Source of the DNA: Lepus europaeus
Lineage: Eukaryota; Chordata; Mammalia; Lagomorpha; Leporidae
Assembly (NCBI RefSeq): GCF_033115175.1
Contig: NC_084835.1
Coordinates: 95,353,948-95,417,947, forward strand
DNA: 64,000 nucleotides
Direction of reading: 5' to 3'
This document shows, in pieces, positions 33,860 to 45,717 of this stretch. The position numbers and the translations under genes were made by a program. Below the pieces are notes generated by a model. That model had not been told where the DNA came from. It worked only from the letters and a program-made list of their open reading frames with translations, and did no database searches. The stretch's first letter is position 1. The number at the start of each line of letters is the position of its first letter.

Positions 33860-34187
33860 TTCATTTATTTTTATTTATTTATTTGACATATAGACAGAGA
33901 GAGAGGCAGAGAGAAAGGTCTTCCTTCCATTGGTTCACCCCCCAAATGGCCACTACGGCCAGAGCTACGCCGATCCGAAGCCAGGAGCCAGGTGCTTCTC
34001 CTGGTCTCCCATGTGGGTGCAGGGCCCAAGCACTTGGGCCATCCTCCACTGCCTTCCCGGGCCACAGCAGAGAGCTGGCCTGGAAGAGGGGCAACTGGGA
34101 CAGAATCCGGCGCCCCGATCAGGACTAGAACCCGGTGTGCCGGCGCCACAAGGCGGAGGATTAGCCTATTGAGCCGAGGCACTGGCC
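33860..34187 (-). repeat. Young-type CSINE, antisense
   Basis: TTTATTTATTTGACATATAG, CpG-bearing GTGCCGGCGCCACAAGGCGG, head GGATTAGCCTATTGAGCCG. Confidence 0.93.
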
Positions 34188-34199
34188 AAAGCGTGTCAT

Positions 34200-34468
34200 T
34201 TTGAAAGCAGTGGAAAACTGTTGACCCAGGTTAGTTTTTCATATTTAAATATTTCAGGTAAGTGGGAGCATACAGTGTGCATTGATTTTTTTCATTCAAC
34301 ATAATATATTTGTGGTTGACATGTTGCAAGTATCAGTTCATCCCTTTTTATTGATGGGAAATATTCCATTGTATGAATAGAACCCCAATTTATCCTTTTG
34401 TTGAGTGACAACTGAATTTTGATTATTGTAAATAAATAAGGCATTTGATAGGCATATGATTTTATTTC
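34200..34468 (-). mobile_element. L1 3'-region fragment, antisense
   Basis: TTCATCCCTTTTTATTGATG, GGAAATATTCCATTGTATGA and CAATTTATCCTTTTGTTGAG are the reverse complement of the L1 ORF2 3' end. It is one of the few antisense LINE pieces here. Confidence 0.65.
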
Positions 34469-34787
34469 TTTTTTTTTTTTAAGATTTATTTATTTACTTG
34501 AAAGTCAGAGTTACACACAGAGATAGAGAGAGGTCTAATGTCTACTGGTTCACTCCCCAGTTGGCCACATTGGCCTGAGCTAAGCCGATCGGAAGCCAGG
34601 AGCCAGGAGCTTCTTCTGGCTCTCCCACATGGATGCAGGGCTCCAAGGACTCTGGCCATCTTCTGCTTTCCCAGGCCATAGCAGAGAGCTGGATCAGAAG
34701 TGGAGCAGTCAGGAGTCAAACCGGTGCCCATATGGGATGCCAGCACTGCAGGTGGCCACTTTACCTGCTATGCCACAACACTGGCCC
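34469..34787 (-). repeat. CSINE, antisense
   Basis: AAGATTTATTTATTTACTTG, core GGCTCCAAGGACTCTGGCC, head TGCCACAACACTGGCCC. Confidence 0.92.
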
Positions 34788-34891
34788 TAATAATATGTTT
34801 ATCTTTTCACAAAACCACTGAATAGTCATCCAACTTACCAGACTCTGACTAGCAATGTGGTGTATAACTTCCTTCCTTCATTCCCTCCTTC

Positions 34892-35010
34892 CTTCCTTAA
34901 ATGTATTTATATATTTTAAAGTCAGAGTCACACAGAGAAGTGAGGAGAGACAGATATCTTCCATCCTCTGATTCACTCCCCAAATGTTCCCAAAGACCCG
35001 GCCTGACAAA
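34892..35010 (-). repeat. CSINE, antisense, cut off after about 110 bp
   Basis: (CCTT)n then AAATGTATTTATATATTTTA and the GA-rich tract; the body stops where the next CSINE begins. Confidence 0.75.
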
Positions 35011-35017
35011 CCTCTAG

Positions 35018-35360
35018 GGGGTCAGTGCTTGGCATAATAGGTGGAGTCACCACTGCAGTGCCTGCCAGCATCCCATGTGTGCAGTAGTTCAAGTCCTAGC
35101 CACTCCACTTCTGATCGCGCTCCCTGCTAATGTGCCTGGGAAAGCAACAGAAGAAAATCCAAGTACTTGGGCTCCTGCACCCAGGTGGGGGATCCAGAGG
35201 AAGCTCCAGGCTTCTAGCTTCAGATCCGCCCAGCTCTGGCCGTTGTGGCCTTTTGGGGAACGAACCAGCAGATGAAAGATCTCTCTCTCTCTCTCTACCT
35301 CTGCCTCTCTCTAACTTTGCCTTTCAAATGAGTAGATAAATCTTAAAAAAAAAAAAAAAA
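35018..35360 (+). repeat. CSINE
   Basis: Head GGGGGTCAGTGCTTGGCATAA, core CAAGTACTTGGGCTCC, tail AATGAGTAGATAAATC plus A17. Confidence 0.9.
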
Positions 35361-35709
35361 TCTCTAAAGCAGCCATTTGCAAATCTCTTCTATTCCCATA
35401 ATTTAATTTACCAGTGCTAAAATGTATTGATTTACTCTGAGTTAATGACCTAGATTCTGGAACCTAGAAATTTTCAGGATCCATTTAGGACGTAGTTTCA
35501 GTTTTCATAAACTGCTTTGATAGGATGAATGTAAATCTACTTTTAGAGGGAAACACATTGCAGTGAATAAGAAAAACACACACAGAAAAACAGAATGAAA
35601 AAAAGATAGCAAAAGGGAAGTAATAAAATGGAAAATCAATACAATAGATACTAACAAAGTTAAAATATTTCCCTTAGAAAAAACTGAATACATGTGTAGC
35701 AAGTTTTTT
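35361..35709. other. Intergenic sequence, nothing recognised
   Basis: AT-rich with no SINE or open frame of note. Confidence 0.35.
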
Positions 35710-36695
35710 TCAAGGAAAAAGGCAAAATAAAAACATTTAGGAGACTGTCAAAATTATATAGCTACTGGGGAAATTTTATAGAAAAGAATAAATAGTTTCA
35801 CTCTAACAAATATGAGGACATACAAGAAATAGGAACAACTTCTCTGAAGAGAATGTGGAAAAGCAGAACATTTTCTGGTTATTTTGCAAGGCTATGGTAG
35901 CCTTGATGCCTAAGCCAGACAAAGTTCCATTTTCTTACCTCACTTATAAAACAAAATTTAACCCCAAAAATACAAGGGAGATTTCATAGTAGAATATGTA
36001 TTTTACAATATAGCAATTTGATTCTACTCACCACAGGAGGACAACTCAAAACTTTTTTTTTTTTTTAAACAGAAGCAGTACCTAATGTAAGGAATTATCC
36101 AGCCAAACTTAAATAACAATATTCTAGGGAAGTAAGCCAGCATTTTTCCTGAAAGAGTTTGCAATGCAAAAGCAAAATAAAAAGTCGACTGTGAATTTTG
36201 GAAGACTACACAGTAAGAGAAAAAGAAGTCTACTTTTAGAGCCTACAGAAGTTGAAGGTCTAACAAAACCACAATATATTTAATATGAGACCTCATAAGG
36301 TCTCACTTCTACAAATTGCACTTCCACAAATTGCAATCTAGTTTTACAGTAAACATATCTCAGACCTTGACTGTTGAATAAACGGGTCTTAGAATGACAT
36401 TCCATAAGCACCATGCAGAAACAAACAAAAATCCTCTCCAGAGGAAGATACCGGCCAAAATCTCAAAATATCCTAGAAATACTTTTTTCAACTAATGACC
36501 AGTACATAGTCAAAAATTACCAGATCAACCATGACAATAAACACTATGACTGAGAAATAATCGAAACAGACCAGAACAATCAGAGCCAAACAAACCTGCA
36601 ATTGAAAGCATGCTCACAGAAGCTTGGGGAAAAAAAAAAAAAAAAAAGAATAACTCTAGAATTCATAGGTTTAAGAACTCAATATATAGGTTTAA
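35710..36695 (+). mobile_element. Probable decayed L1, sense
   Basis: CCTTGATGCCTAAGCCAGAC (35902) and the following TATAGCAATTTGATTC region resemble L1 ORF2. The part after about 36150 is assigned only by A-rich sense composition. Confidence 0.4.
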
Positions 36696-37010
36696 TGAGT
36701 GGGCATTATGGTACAGTGTATTAAGCTACTACTTGGGATGCCTCTACCCTACATCGGAATGCCGAGTTCAAGTTATGGCTACACCACACTCCTGATCTTC
36801 CTTCCTGCAAATGCTCTTACAAAGCAGTGGGTGATGGCCCAAGCACTTGAGTTCTTGCCACCCACATAGAGATCCAAATGGAGTTCCTGGCAGCCTGACT
36901 TCAGTGTGGAGCAGGCATTTGGGGAATCAACCGTGGATGGAAGATCACTCTTTTTTCTGTCTCTATCTCTCTGTCACTCTATCTTCCAGATAAATCTTTT
37001 TTTTTTTTTT
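36696..37010 (+). repeat. CSINE, older subfamily
   Basis: Variant head GAGTGGGCATTATGGTACAG with the ACTTGGGATGCCTCTACC block, as at 18315; core CAAGCACTTGAGTTC. Confidence 0.78.
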
Positions 37011-37023
37011 TAATAGTATATTA

Positions 37024-37280
37024 TAGGAACCGGCATTGTGGCATAGAAGGTTAAGCTTCTGCCTGCAGTGCCAGCATCCCTTATGGGTGGCCTGTCCTGG
37101 CTTCTCCCCTTCCAATCCAGCTCCCTGCTGATGGCCTGGGAAAGCAGTAAAAGATGGCCCAAGTCCTTGGACCCCTGCACCCACGTGGAAGACCTGGAGG
37201 AAGCTCCTAGTTCCTGGCTTTGGATCGGCACAGCTCTGGCCACTGCAGCCAATTGGGGAGTGAACTGGCAGAGGATGAAG

Positions 37281-37324
<44 letters not shown>

Positions 37325-37380
37325 CCTGCTCTCTCTGTGTAACTTTTTCAAATAAATAAATAAATCTTCAATAAAAAAAA
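37024..37380 (+). repeat. CSINE with (CT)n expansion
   Basis: Head AGGAACCGGCATTGTGGCATAG, (CT) run of about 18 units at 37282, tail AAATAAATAAATAAATC. Confidence 0.92.
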
Positions 37381-37859
37381 TTTCAGAGTTATGTTTGCCA
37401 ATGATTGAAAAGGAATGTTAGATTGTTTAAATATAGTTTCAACTATTGAACAGTTATAAAAATGGTTTTATAAGTTTTAAATATTGGTTGAAACAAAATT
37501 TCTTGTCAATTATTTCTGTCAAGAATTTGAAGACACTACTATTAAAATGATTTGATCAGGAAGCACAGACATTTCAAGTGTTAAATCTATTCATAGAACA
37601 ACTCAAGCTTTTCATTACAATTTCTGACTTGTTTTGTTTGGCATTTTTATGCAAACTTATTATTTTATATTTTCCTCAATACTTTAGTATTTCATTTTTC
37701 TTATCATAATTATGCTAAGGGAAAAGTAACTATCTTTTTTTCAACAATCCTCATGTAGATATTCCTAAATTCCCTCCAATTTACTAATGTGCCACAGAGA
37801 TTTTATTTATCTGTATGTATGTTAGGAAAAAGGTTAGGAAGTATTAACCCAGAGAAACT
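37381..37859. other. AT-rich intergenic sequence
   Basis: T-rich and A-rich runs without a recognised family. Confidence 0.35.
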
Positions 37860-38002
37860 TTTTTAAATGATTTATTTATTTATTATTTATTGGAAAGGCA
37901 GAGTTACAGAGAGGGAGATATATAGAGAGATCTTCCTTCTGCTGGTTCAGTCTCCAAATGGCTGCAACTGCCTGGGCTGGGCCAGGCTGAAGCCACAAGC
38001 AG
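37860..38002 (-). repeat. CSINE, antisense, only the A-rich third
   Basis: TTTAAATGATTTATTTATTT to GGCTGGGCCAGGCTGAAGCC; the remainder is absent. Confidence 0.8.
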
Positions 38003-38069
38003 AATCAGAAAAAAGTGAATAAGCTGAAGCTACATATAATAAAAAGACAATCTCAAAAATAATGGAAAC

Positions 38070-38398
38070 GGGGGGCTGGCGCTGTGGTGCAGTAGGTTAA
38101 TCCTCCTCCTGCAGCACCAGCATTCCATAGGGGCTCCGGTTCTAGTCCCGGGTGCTCCTCTTCCGATCCAACTCTGCTATACTATAGCTTGTGGAAGCAG
38201 TAGAAAATAGCACAACTCCTTGGGCCCCTGCACCCACATAAAAGACCCAGAAGCTCCTGGCTCCTGGCTTCAGATTGACCCAGCTCTGGCCATTGCGGTC
38301 ATTTGGGAGTGAACCACTGGATGGAAGACCTCTCTTTCTATTTTCCTCTCTCTGTAACTCTGCCTCTCAAGTTAATAAATAAATAGATATATTTTTAA
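38070..38398 (+). repeat. CSINE
   Basis: GGGGGGCTGGCGCTGTGGTGC head, CAACTCCTTGGGCCCC core, tail TTAATAAATAAATAGATA. Confidence 0.9.
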
Positions 38399-38516
38399 AT
38401 TCAAGTGAATGAATGAATATCAAAACCAGGACCACAGGTACATCTGAGGGGCAGAGAATAGGATCTGTAAGGGCTAGTCTGGGACCTTCCACTAGATTTT
38501 AAAAAGTTGTCTTTCA

Positions 38517-38843
38517 GGACTGGTGCTGTGGCAAAACCAGCAAAGCCACCGCCTGCAGTGCCAGCATCCCATATGGGCACCGGTTCGAGTCCTGGAGGCT
38601 CCACTTCTGATCCAGCTCTCTGCTGTGGCCTGGGAAAGCTGTACAAGATGGCCCAGGTCCTTGGGCCCCTGCACCCATGTGGGAGACCCAGAAGAAGCTC
38701 CTGGCTCCTGGCTTCGGACCGGCCCACCTCTGGCCATTGTGGCCATCTGGGGAGTAAACCTATAGATAGAAGACCCCCCCTTTCTCTCTCTGCCTCTGCC
38801 TCTTTGTAACTCTGCCTTTCAATAAATAAATAAATATTTTTTA
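38517..38843 (+). repeat. CSINE with long target duplication
   Basis: TTTAAAAAGTTGTCTTTC at about 38498 recurs as TTTAAAAGTTGTCTTTC after the tail at 38840. Confidence 0.93.
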
Positions 38844-39283
38844 AAAGTTGTCTTTCTTAAAAAAAAAAAACTAAAGCAAATATGAACAAATATTTGGATT
38901 TGACAGACATTATTCTGTGCCCTTCTATGCTTAAAACATTTCATAATATATATCCTAAATCTCATCATTATTCAGTATTTTCATGCTACAGCCATCTTTG
39001 ACCCTGGAGGACTACCTTAATCTCCTTCCTTTCCATCTTGTTCCACTACAATCGTTCTCAGTATAGCAGCCAGCATTATCCTTTGTTAATATAGAGCAGA
39101 TCTCACTGTCCCCTGACTCACAACCTTTCCGTGGGTTTACATCACTCTAAAAATAATTATCAAGATCCTTATCACTGTTCACGGGACCTGGTTTTATCTC
39201 CTGCCTTTAGCTATTGTTCACTTAGTTTCACCATCCTTCTTCCTTTGTGATCACTATTTACAGGCTCAAACTGTTTTATTTTT

Positions 39284-39607
39284 TAGAAGATGTTATTTAT
39301 TTATTTCAGAGGTAGAGCCACAGACAGAGAAAGGGAAAGACAGAGAGAAAGGTCTTCCATTTGCTGGTTCATTGCTCAAAGGGCCACAGCGGCTGGAGCT
39401 GAGCTGATCTGAAGCCAGGAGCCAGGAGCTTCTTCGGGATCTCCCACATGGGTGCAGGGGACCAAGGACTTGGGCCATCTTCTACTGCTTTCCCAAGCAG
39501 TAGCAGAGAGCTGGATTGGAAGTGGGGCAGCTGGGACTTGAACCAGTGCCCATATGGGATGCTGGCACTGCAGGCAGCGGCTTTACCCATATGCCACATT
39601 GCCAGGC
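39284..39607 (-). repeat. CSINE in L2, antisense
   Basis: GTTATTTATTTATTTCAGAG, core GACCAAGGACTTGGGCC, head GCCACATTGCCAGGCCC. Confidence 0.9.
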
Positions 39608-39611
39608 CCTG

Positions 39612-39993
39612 TTTTCTTTTCTTTTTTTGTTTATTTTTTTATTTTTATTTATTTATTTATTTATTTTTTTTGAGAGGCAGAGTGGATAGTGAGAGAGAGA
39701 GAGAGACAGAGAGAAAGGTCTTCCTTTTTGCCATTGGTTCACCCTCAAATGGCCGCTGCGGCCGGCACATCTCGCTGATCCGAAGCCAGGAGCCAGGTGC
39801 TTCTCCTGGTCTCCCATGCGGGTGCAGGGCCCAAGCACTTGGGCCATCCTCCACTGCACTCCTGGGCCGTGGCAGAGAGCTGGCCTGGAAGAGGGGCAAC
39901 CGGGATAGAATCCGGCACCCCAACCAGGACTAGAACCCGGTGTGCCGGCGCCGCAAGGCGGAGGATTAGCCTGTTAAGCCATGGCTCTGGCCA
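39612..39993 (-). repeat. Young-type CSINE in L2, antisense
   Basis: Long T-rich (TTTA)n tail, CpG-rich GGTGTGCCGGCGCCGCAAGG, head GGATTAGCCTGTTAAGCC. It is directly next to the older CSINE. Confidence 0.93.
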
Positions 39994-40206
39994 ACCCTGT
40001 TTATTTTCTTTATGGAACTTCTCACAACCTCAAATGATATTAATTCACAGATTATGAGTCCAGTGATTCCTACTATCTGCAGACCCCACTAGAATATTCA
40101 TTCCACGAGGGCAAGGACTTTGTTATCTACTGCATTTCCACCGCCAAGAACTTTGACTCATATCAAGGATGAAATAAATATGTTCTAAATTAATGAATAG
40201 ATGAAG

Positions 40207-40794
40207 CCTTTATTCTGATTCCAAAAAGGGGAGGTGCCATTTCAGTGCTAAAGGCAGTGTAACCAAATGTGAAGGCTGACAATTAACAGGGTCCTCTATC
40301 CACAGCAGTGACTAACTGCGTGCCAGGCATATGCAAGCGTTACAACTACATCCACTCTGGGGTTCAGGCCAGCCTCGCTCTCCTCAGAGGCCCTGCAAAA
40401 CTGTTTGTATCATGAGATCTTACACCCTATCCCCAGCTGAGGCCATTTGGAAACAACACGGACAGAAAAATCCATCTGTTAGTCAGCGGGAGCAAACATT
40501 CTTTTTCAGCAAGTTTGAGCCCAGTGATGTGCAAGCTAAAGAAGTTCGAAGATGAGTCATGCTAATAGTAGGGCACTTCTGAGTGACGGGAGCAGCTGCT
40601 GAGGTCCCTGAGGCTGCTCTGGTCACTGCCCTTTCTGAATCTTGTTGCTGTTTCCTAGGCTTACTGACAGCAGATACCACACTATTCTTCCAGCAAATTA
40701 TATCCCCTTCAGTTTTAAAATTCATATAGTTGGGTTTCTTTTTTTTTTTTTTAAGTTCATTCTAGAAACAAAATGCAAGCATTATCTTAATCAA
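40207..40794. other. Intergenic unique sequence
   Basis: No repeat recognised. A T14 run lies at about 40740. No exon-like frame with splice sites seen. Confidence 0.4.
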
Positions 40795-40985
40795 GGGCAC
40801 CTGACTAAGGCATCCCTCCCACTCACTGTCTCGTGTCATCCTTGCAACATGATGGCAGGGCTTTACTGCTCCCATTTCACAGATGAAGAAACAAGGCTTG
40901 GACAGGTACAACACCTCTCCTAGAATCACAGAACAGTAAGTGATGGGGCAAGATTTCAACCCTGGCCTGTGTGATTCTCGAGAGC
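40795..40985 (-). repeat. MIR, antisense
   Basis: CTCCCATTTCACAGATGAAG at 40870 and GATTTCAACCCTGGCCTGTG are the reverse complement of the MIR core and 5' tRNA-related part. Confidence 0.75.
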
Positions 40986-41083
40986 AGCTTGGATCACTCC
41001 ATGTGGCTGCTGAAAAGGCAACATGGGGACTAGGGGGGAGAGGAAATTGGGAAGACAGGGTAAATTAGAAAATGGCACAGTGG

Positions 41084-41424
41084 GGGCTGGGGTTGTGGCA
41101 TAGTGAGTACAGCCACTGCCTGCAGAGCCGGCCTCCCATATGGACACAGGTTGGAGTCCCGGATGCTGGCTGCTCTGCTTGCTTCTGATCTAGCGTCCTG
41201 CTAATGCATGCAGGAAAGCAGTGAGTGGAAGATGGCTCAGTCCTTGGGCCCCTGTACTTACATGGGAGACACAGAAGCAGCTCCTGATTCCCGGCTTCAG
41301 CCTGGCCCAGTCCTTGCCGTTGTGGCAATTTGGGGAGTGAAGCCACGAATGGAAGACCTTTCCCCACTCCTCTGTAACTGACTTTCAAATAAATAAAATA
41401 AACCCTCAAAAAAAAAAAAAAAAA
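41084..41424 (+). repeat. CSINE
   Basis: Head GGGGGCTGGGGTTGTGGCATAG; flanks AAATGGCACAGTG and AAAAGCACAATGG look like a diverged target repeat. Confidence 0.9.
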
Positions 41425-41659
41425 GCACAATGGAAAAAGAGAGTGACGGTGATGTGAAGGAAAAAAAAATCCAGATTTCGATCTGTGGATAAGATCCGGA
41501 GAAACATTTTATTTTTACATTTCAATAATTAGTGGCAGAAAGATAGATCAAACACAGAATGTCAGTATGATTAAAATATTCTCTCCTCCCATTGACACAG
41601 TTGGCAGTTTGTAAAGAACAGGCTAAATTTTTAAGCACTTTTAATTAATTAATTAATTA

Positions 41660-41994
41660 ATTTTAAACATTTATTTATTTATTTATTTGAAAGTCAGAGT
41701 TACACAGAGAGAGGAGAGGCAGAGAGAGAGAAAGGTCCTCCATCTGATGGTTCACTCTCCAGACAGCCGCAATGGCTGGAGATGTGCCAATCTGAAGCCA
41801 GGAGCCAGGAGCTTCCTCTGGGTCTCCTATGAGGGTACAGGGGCCCAAGGACTTGGGCCATCTTCCACTGCTTTCCCAGGCCATAGCAGAGAGCTGGACA
41901 GGAAGTGGAGCAGCTGGGTCTCAAACTGGTGCCCATATGGGATGCCAGCGCTTCAGGCTAGGGCATTAACCCACTGCACCACAGTGCCAGCTCC
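41660..41994 (-). repeat. CSINE, antisense
   Basis: AAACATTTATTTATTTATTT after an (AATT)n stretch, core GCCCAAGGACTTGGGCC, head CACAGTGCCAGCTCC. Confidence 0.92.
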
Positions 41995-42533
41995 ACACTT
42001 TTTAAAAATGAAGCTTTAATAACATATATTCAGAGATGGCCTAAAGTTGAGTGTCACAAAGTTTGTCATTCCTGAAAACGCCCTCTCATTCTTCCATGCC
42101 TAGACAAGCTCTGCTGAAGGTAGTTGGACATAAATGAGGTTTCGAATTTGGAATTCCAAGGTGGCTTCCTGGGGGAGGCAATAGAGCAGAGAAACATAGG
42201 AGAACAAAAAGCTATGATTCAAAAATCCTCAGAATTCACCTTGTAAAATATCCTTGTGATACCTGAGAGGGCAAGTGCAGAACTCATTTTCTCTAACTGA
42301 AGTTGGACTGTGTTTTTCAATACTTTAAAAAAATAACAATGTGCACTGAGAAACACATAGCATCAATGTGCTTATCAGACCTAGTTTTGTTACTTTGGTT
42401 ATTATTTAGATTAAAAAAAGAGATTTTAATGAGTGCTTTATAAAAGGGGAGAAAAGAAAGCCGGGAATTCTTATTTTCCCTTTGGATATTAATAGTTTAA
42501 AAGCAACAAATTGATATATTAAAACCAATATTT
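41995..42533. other. Intergenic sequence, nothing recognised
   Basis: No family or exon identified. Confidence 0.35.
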
Positions 42534-42897
42534 TAGGCCAGCGCCGCTGCTCATTTGGCTAATCCTCCGCCTGCGGTGCCGGCACCCTGGGTTCTAGTCC
42601 CGGTTGGGGCACCAGATTCTGTCCCAGTTGCTCCTCTTCCAGTCCAGCTCTCTGCTATGGCCCGGGAAGGCAGTGGAGGATAGCCCAAGTGCTTGGGCCC
42701 TGCACCCGCATGGGAGACCAAGAGGAGGCACCTGGCTCCGGGCTTCAGATTGGTGCAGTGCCAGCCATAGCGTGCCGGCCGTGGCGGCCATTTGGGGGAT
42801 GACCCAACAGAAAAGGAAGACCTTTCTCTCTGTTCTCTCTCTCTAACTCTGTCAAAAAAAAAAAAAAAACAAACAAAACAAAACACACACACACACA
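42534..42897 (+). repeat. Young-type CSINE with (CA)n tail
   Basis: GGCCAGCGCCGCTGCTCATT head, GGCTAATCCTCCGCCTGCGG, tail A16 followed by AAAC units and CACACACACA. ATTTTAG repeats flank it. Confidence 0.93.
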
Positions 42898-42939
42898 TTA
42901 TTTTAGACCCCCCAACATCTAAGGTTCTAATGCAGGAGC

Positions 42940-43112
42940 AAGTTAGTGCCCCAGTTATTTGGCAATACCTGGAGATATTCTTGGTTGTTACAGTTTGGGG
43001 GTGCTACTGGCATCTAGCCAGGGAAACATCCTATAATGCACAGGGCAGCCCTGCAGATACACAACAGAATTATCTGAACCCAAATGACAAGTCACGAAGC
43101 TAAAAAACCCTC
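42940..43112 (+). mobile_element. MER20 (hAT-type DNA element)
   Basis: TTTGGCAATACCTGGAGATATTC, GGGGGTGCTACTGGCATCTA and CCTATAATGCACAGGGCAGC follow the MER20 consensus in order. Non-autonomous hAT-Charlie relative. Confidence 0.85.
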
Positions 43113-43514
43113 TCCTAGCCTAAGCGATGTTCAGTGAGACAACCAAGTTGCTGTCTTTCAGCAAAGAACACACGCATCTGCTTTCGCTTTCTCTAAAGTC
43201 AGGGCCACGTGAGGGTGAGAGGGGACTTGCACATTTCGATGAGGCGTTTGGGGTCTCTGGGACTCCACAGAAGGATTTTGTAGGTAGCCGTGTGCTCTGA
43301 TTTCTACTCCAAGGAGAGGAATTCTGGGAGCAACTCCAGGACCAAGTGAGTGCTTCTGAGAGTCCCTCCCTTTGGGACAAAACTTCTTCTAGGGTCTCCT
43401 GACACCAGCTTCCAGCAGTCATCCTCTCAAAATCCCCTTAATTCTTTATGTGTATTTTCACTGGATGTAGAATTCCAACTTGATATTTTTTTCTTTCAGC
43501 ACTTTAAAGATGCC
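43113..43514. other. Intergenic unique sequence
   Basis: No family recognised; moderate GC, no convincing exon. Confidence 0.35.
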
Positions 43515-43644
43515 CAGGCAACCCTGAGATACTGCAAATTCAATTCCAGAACAGAGTAATAAGAATAATACTGTAATAATGCTATTCACATGCATTTTGG
43601 GGGAGGTTTCCTAATACCTATAAAGGTTATGTTAACCTCTTGTT

Positions 43645-43948
43645 TCTTTTTGAGAGGCAGAGAGACACAGAAAGAAACAGACGACAAGAGCTCCCATCTG
43701 CTGGTTCACTCCCCAAATGCCCGCATTGGCCAGGGCTGGGCCAGGCCAAAGCCAGGAACCAGCAGTACAATCCATGTCTCTTGTGTGGGTGACAAGGATC
43801 CAACTACTTAAGTCACCTACTGCCTTCCAGGGTGCACCTTGGCAGGAAGCTGGAATCTCGAGCAGAGCCAGGACTTGAATCAGTAGTCTGACATGGGAGG
43901 CAGTAGTTTCCCAACCAGTAGCTTAAATGCTAGGCCAGATGCCTGTTC
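43645..43948 (-). repeat. CSINE in Tigger1, antisense
   Basis: Variant head ATGCTAGGCCAGATGCCTG at the right end, GA-rich tract at the left. Older subfamily without an (AAAT)n tail. Confidence 0.8.
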
Positions 43949-44029
43949 CTTATGCTTTAATAGGCTAGACTAATACTACTGTATTAAGTATACAATGGCA
44001 TTATGTCTAAGAAACCAGTCTATATAACA

Positions 44030-44340
44030 ATTTTTTAAAAAAATTTTTACTTATTTATTTGAAAGGTAGAGTGACACAGAAAGAGAAGGAGAAAGAATCT
44101 TCCATTTGCTAGTTCACTTCCCAAATGGTTTCAATGACCAGAGCTAGGTCAGGTTAAAGCCAGGAGCCAGGAACTCTATCTGTATCTCCCATGTGAATGG
44201 CAGGCAGGGACTCAACACTCTGCTGCCCTCCCAGGCACATCAACAGGGAGCTGGACTGGAAGCAAAACAGCCAGGACTTGAACTGGCACTCCAACATGGA
44301 ATACCAGCATTGCAGATGACAGCTCAAAGCGCTGGCTCCT
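44030..44340 (-). repeat. CSINE in Tigger1, antisense
   Basis: TTTTTACTTATTTATTTGAAAG to TCAAAGCGCTGGCTCC; the central CTTGGGCC block is partly lost. Confidence 0.82.
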
Positions 44341-44954
44341 AAATTCTAAGTTTAATATGCTTTATTGCTATAAATGCTAATGATCATCTGAGCCTTTGGT
44401 GAGCTGTAATCTGTTTGCTGGTGGAAGGTTCACGTGGCTGGGACAATTCTTAAAAGAAGACAACAGTGAAGCATGCCACATTGAGTGAATCCTCCTTTCA
44501 CGAAAGATTTCTCTGTAGCAGGTGATGTTGTTTGTCAAAGAACTTCTTTCAAAAGTGGAGTCGATCCTCTCAGCCCCGCTGATGCTTATCCACTGAACCT
44601 ATGTAACAGAATCCTTTGTTGTCACTTCAACATTTGCAGCATCTTCACCAGGAGTAGATACCATCTTGAGAAACCACTTTACTCATCCATAAGTAGCAAC
44701 TGCTCATCCATTAAAGTTTCTCATGGGGTTGCAGCAATTCGGTCACATCTTCAGGCTCCACTTCTGTTTCTCTTGCTACTTCCACAACATGTGCAGTCCC
44801 TCCTCCACTGAGGTCCTGAGCCCCTCAAATTCATCCATGAGGGTTGCAGTCAACTTCTTCCAAATACATCTTCCAGTTGGTAATTTGATCTCCCTGCTAA
44901 GAATCACAAATACATTTACTGGCACCTAGAATGGTGATTCCTTTCCAGATTTCC

Positions 44955-45290
44955 TTTTTTATATATAAATTTATTATTTATTTATTTGAAAGTCAGAGTT
45001 ACACAGAGAGAGGTGAGGCAGAGAGAGAGGGGTCTTCCATCTGATGACTCACTCCCCAACTGGCGGTAATGGCTGGAACTGCACCAATCCAAAGCCAGGA
45101 GCCAGGAGCTTCTTCCAGGTCTCCAACTAGGGTGCAGGGGCCCAAGGACTTGGGCCATCTTCTACTGCTTTCCCAGGCCATAGCAGAGAGCTGGATTGGA
45201 AGTGGAGCTGCTGGTCTCAAACCAGCACCCATATGGGATGCCAGTACTTCAGGTCAGGGCATTAACCCGCTGTGCCACAGCACTGGCCCC
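44955..45290 (-). repeat. CSINE in Tigger1, antisense
   Basis: TTATTATTTATTTATTTGAA, core GCCCAAGGACTTGGGCC, head GCCACAGCACTGGCCCC. Tigger1 AAGGTTTTCAATTTACTTTG resumes immediately after it. Confidence 0.93.
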
Positions 45291-45379
45291 AAGAAGGTTT
45301 TCAATTTACTTTGCCCAGAACCATCAGAGAAATTATTATCTGTGGAAGCTATAGATTAGGAAATAGATTTGGTTTTTCT

Positions 45380-45717
45380 TATTTTTTAACATTTAGTTAT
45401 TTATTTATCTGAGAGGCAGAGTTACAGAGAGGGGGAGAGACAGAGAGAAGGGTCTTCCATCTACTGCTTCAATCCCCAAATGTCCACAACAGCCGGAACT
45501 GGGCAGATTCGAAGCCAGAAACCAGGAGCCAGGAGCTTTTTCCAGGTCTCCCATGTGGGAGCAGGGTCCCAAGCACTCAGGCCATCTTCCACTGCTTTCC
45601 CAGGCCATTAACAAAGAGCTGGAACAAAAAGGAGCAGCCAAGACATGAATTGGAGCCCATATGGGATGCCAGGGCCACAGGTGGAGGTTTAACCTACTAC
45701 GCCACAGCATCAGCCCC
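45380..45717 (-). repeat. CSINE in Tigger1, antisense
   Basis: AACATTTAGTTATTTATTTA to CGCCACAGCATCAGCCCC. GAAATAGAT occurs on both sides (45359 and 45719), a target repeat. Confidence 0.92.

Larger units (their letters stand above)
38990..40206 (+). mobile_element. L2 (LINE2) 3' part, sense, split by two CSINEs
   Basis: Left piece 38990-39283 (AGCAGCCAGCATTATCCTTT at 39066) and right piece 39994-40206, which has the typical L2 end CGAGGGCAAGGACTTTGTTA and AAATAAATATGTTC...AATGAATAGATGAA. Confidence 0.75.

Noticed and set aside
38583-38600. tRNA gene (GGTTCGAGTCC B-box)
   Set aside because: The box lies within a CSINE, whose head is tRNA-derived; no cloverleaf can be formed around it.
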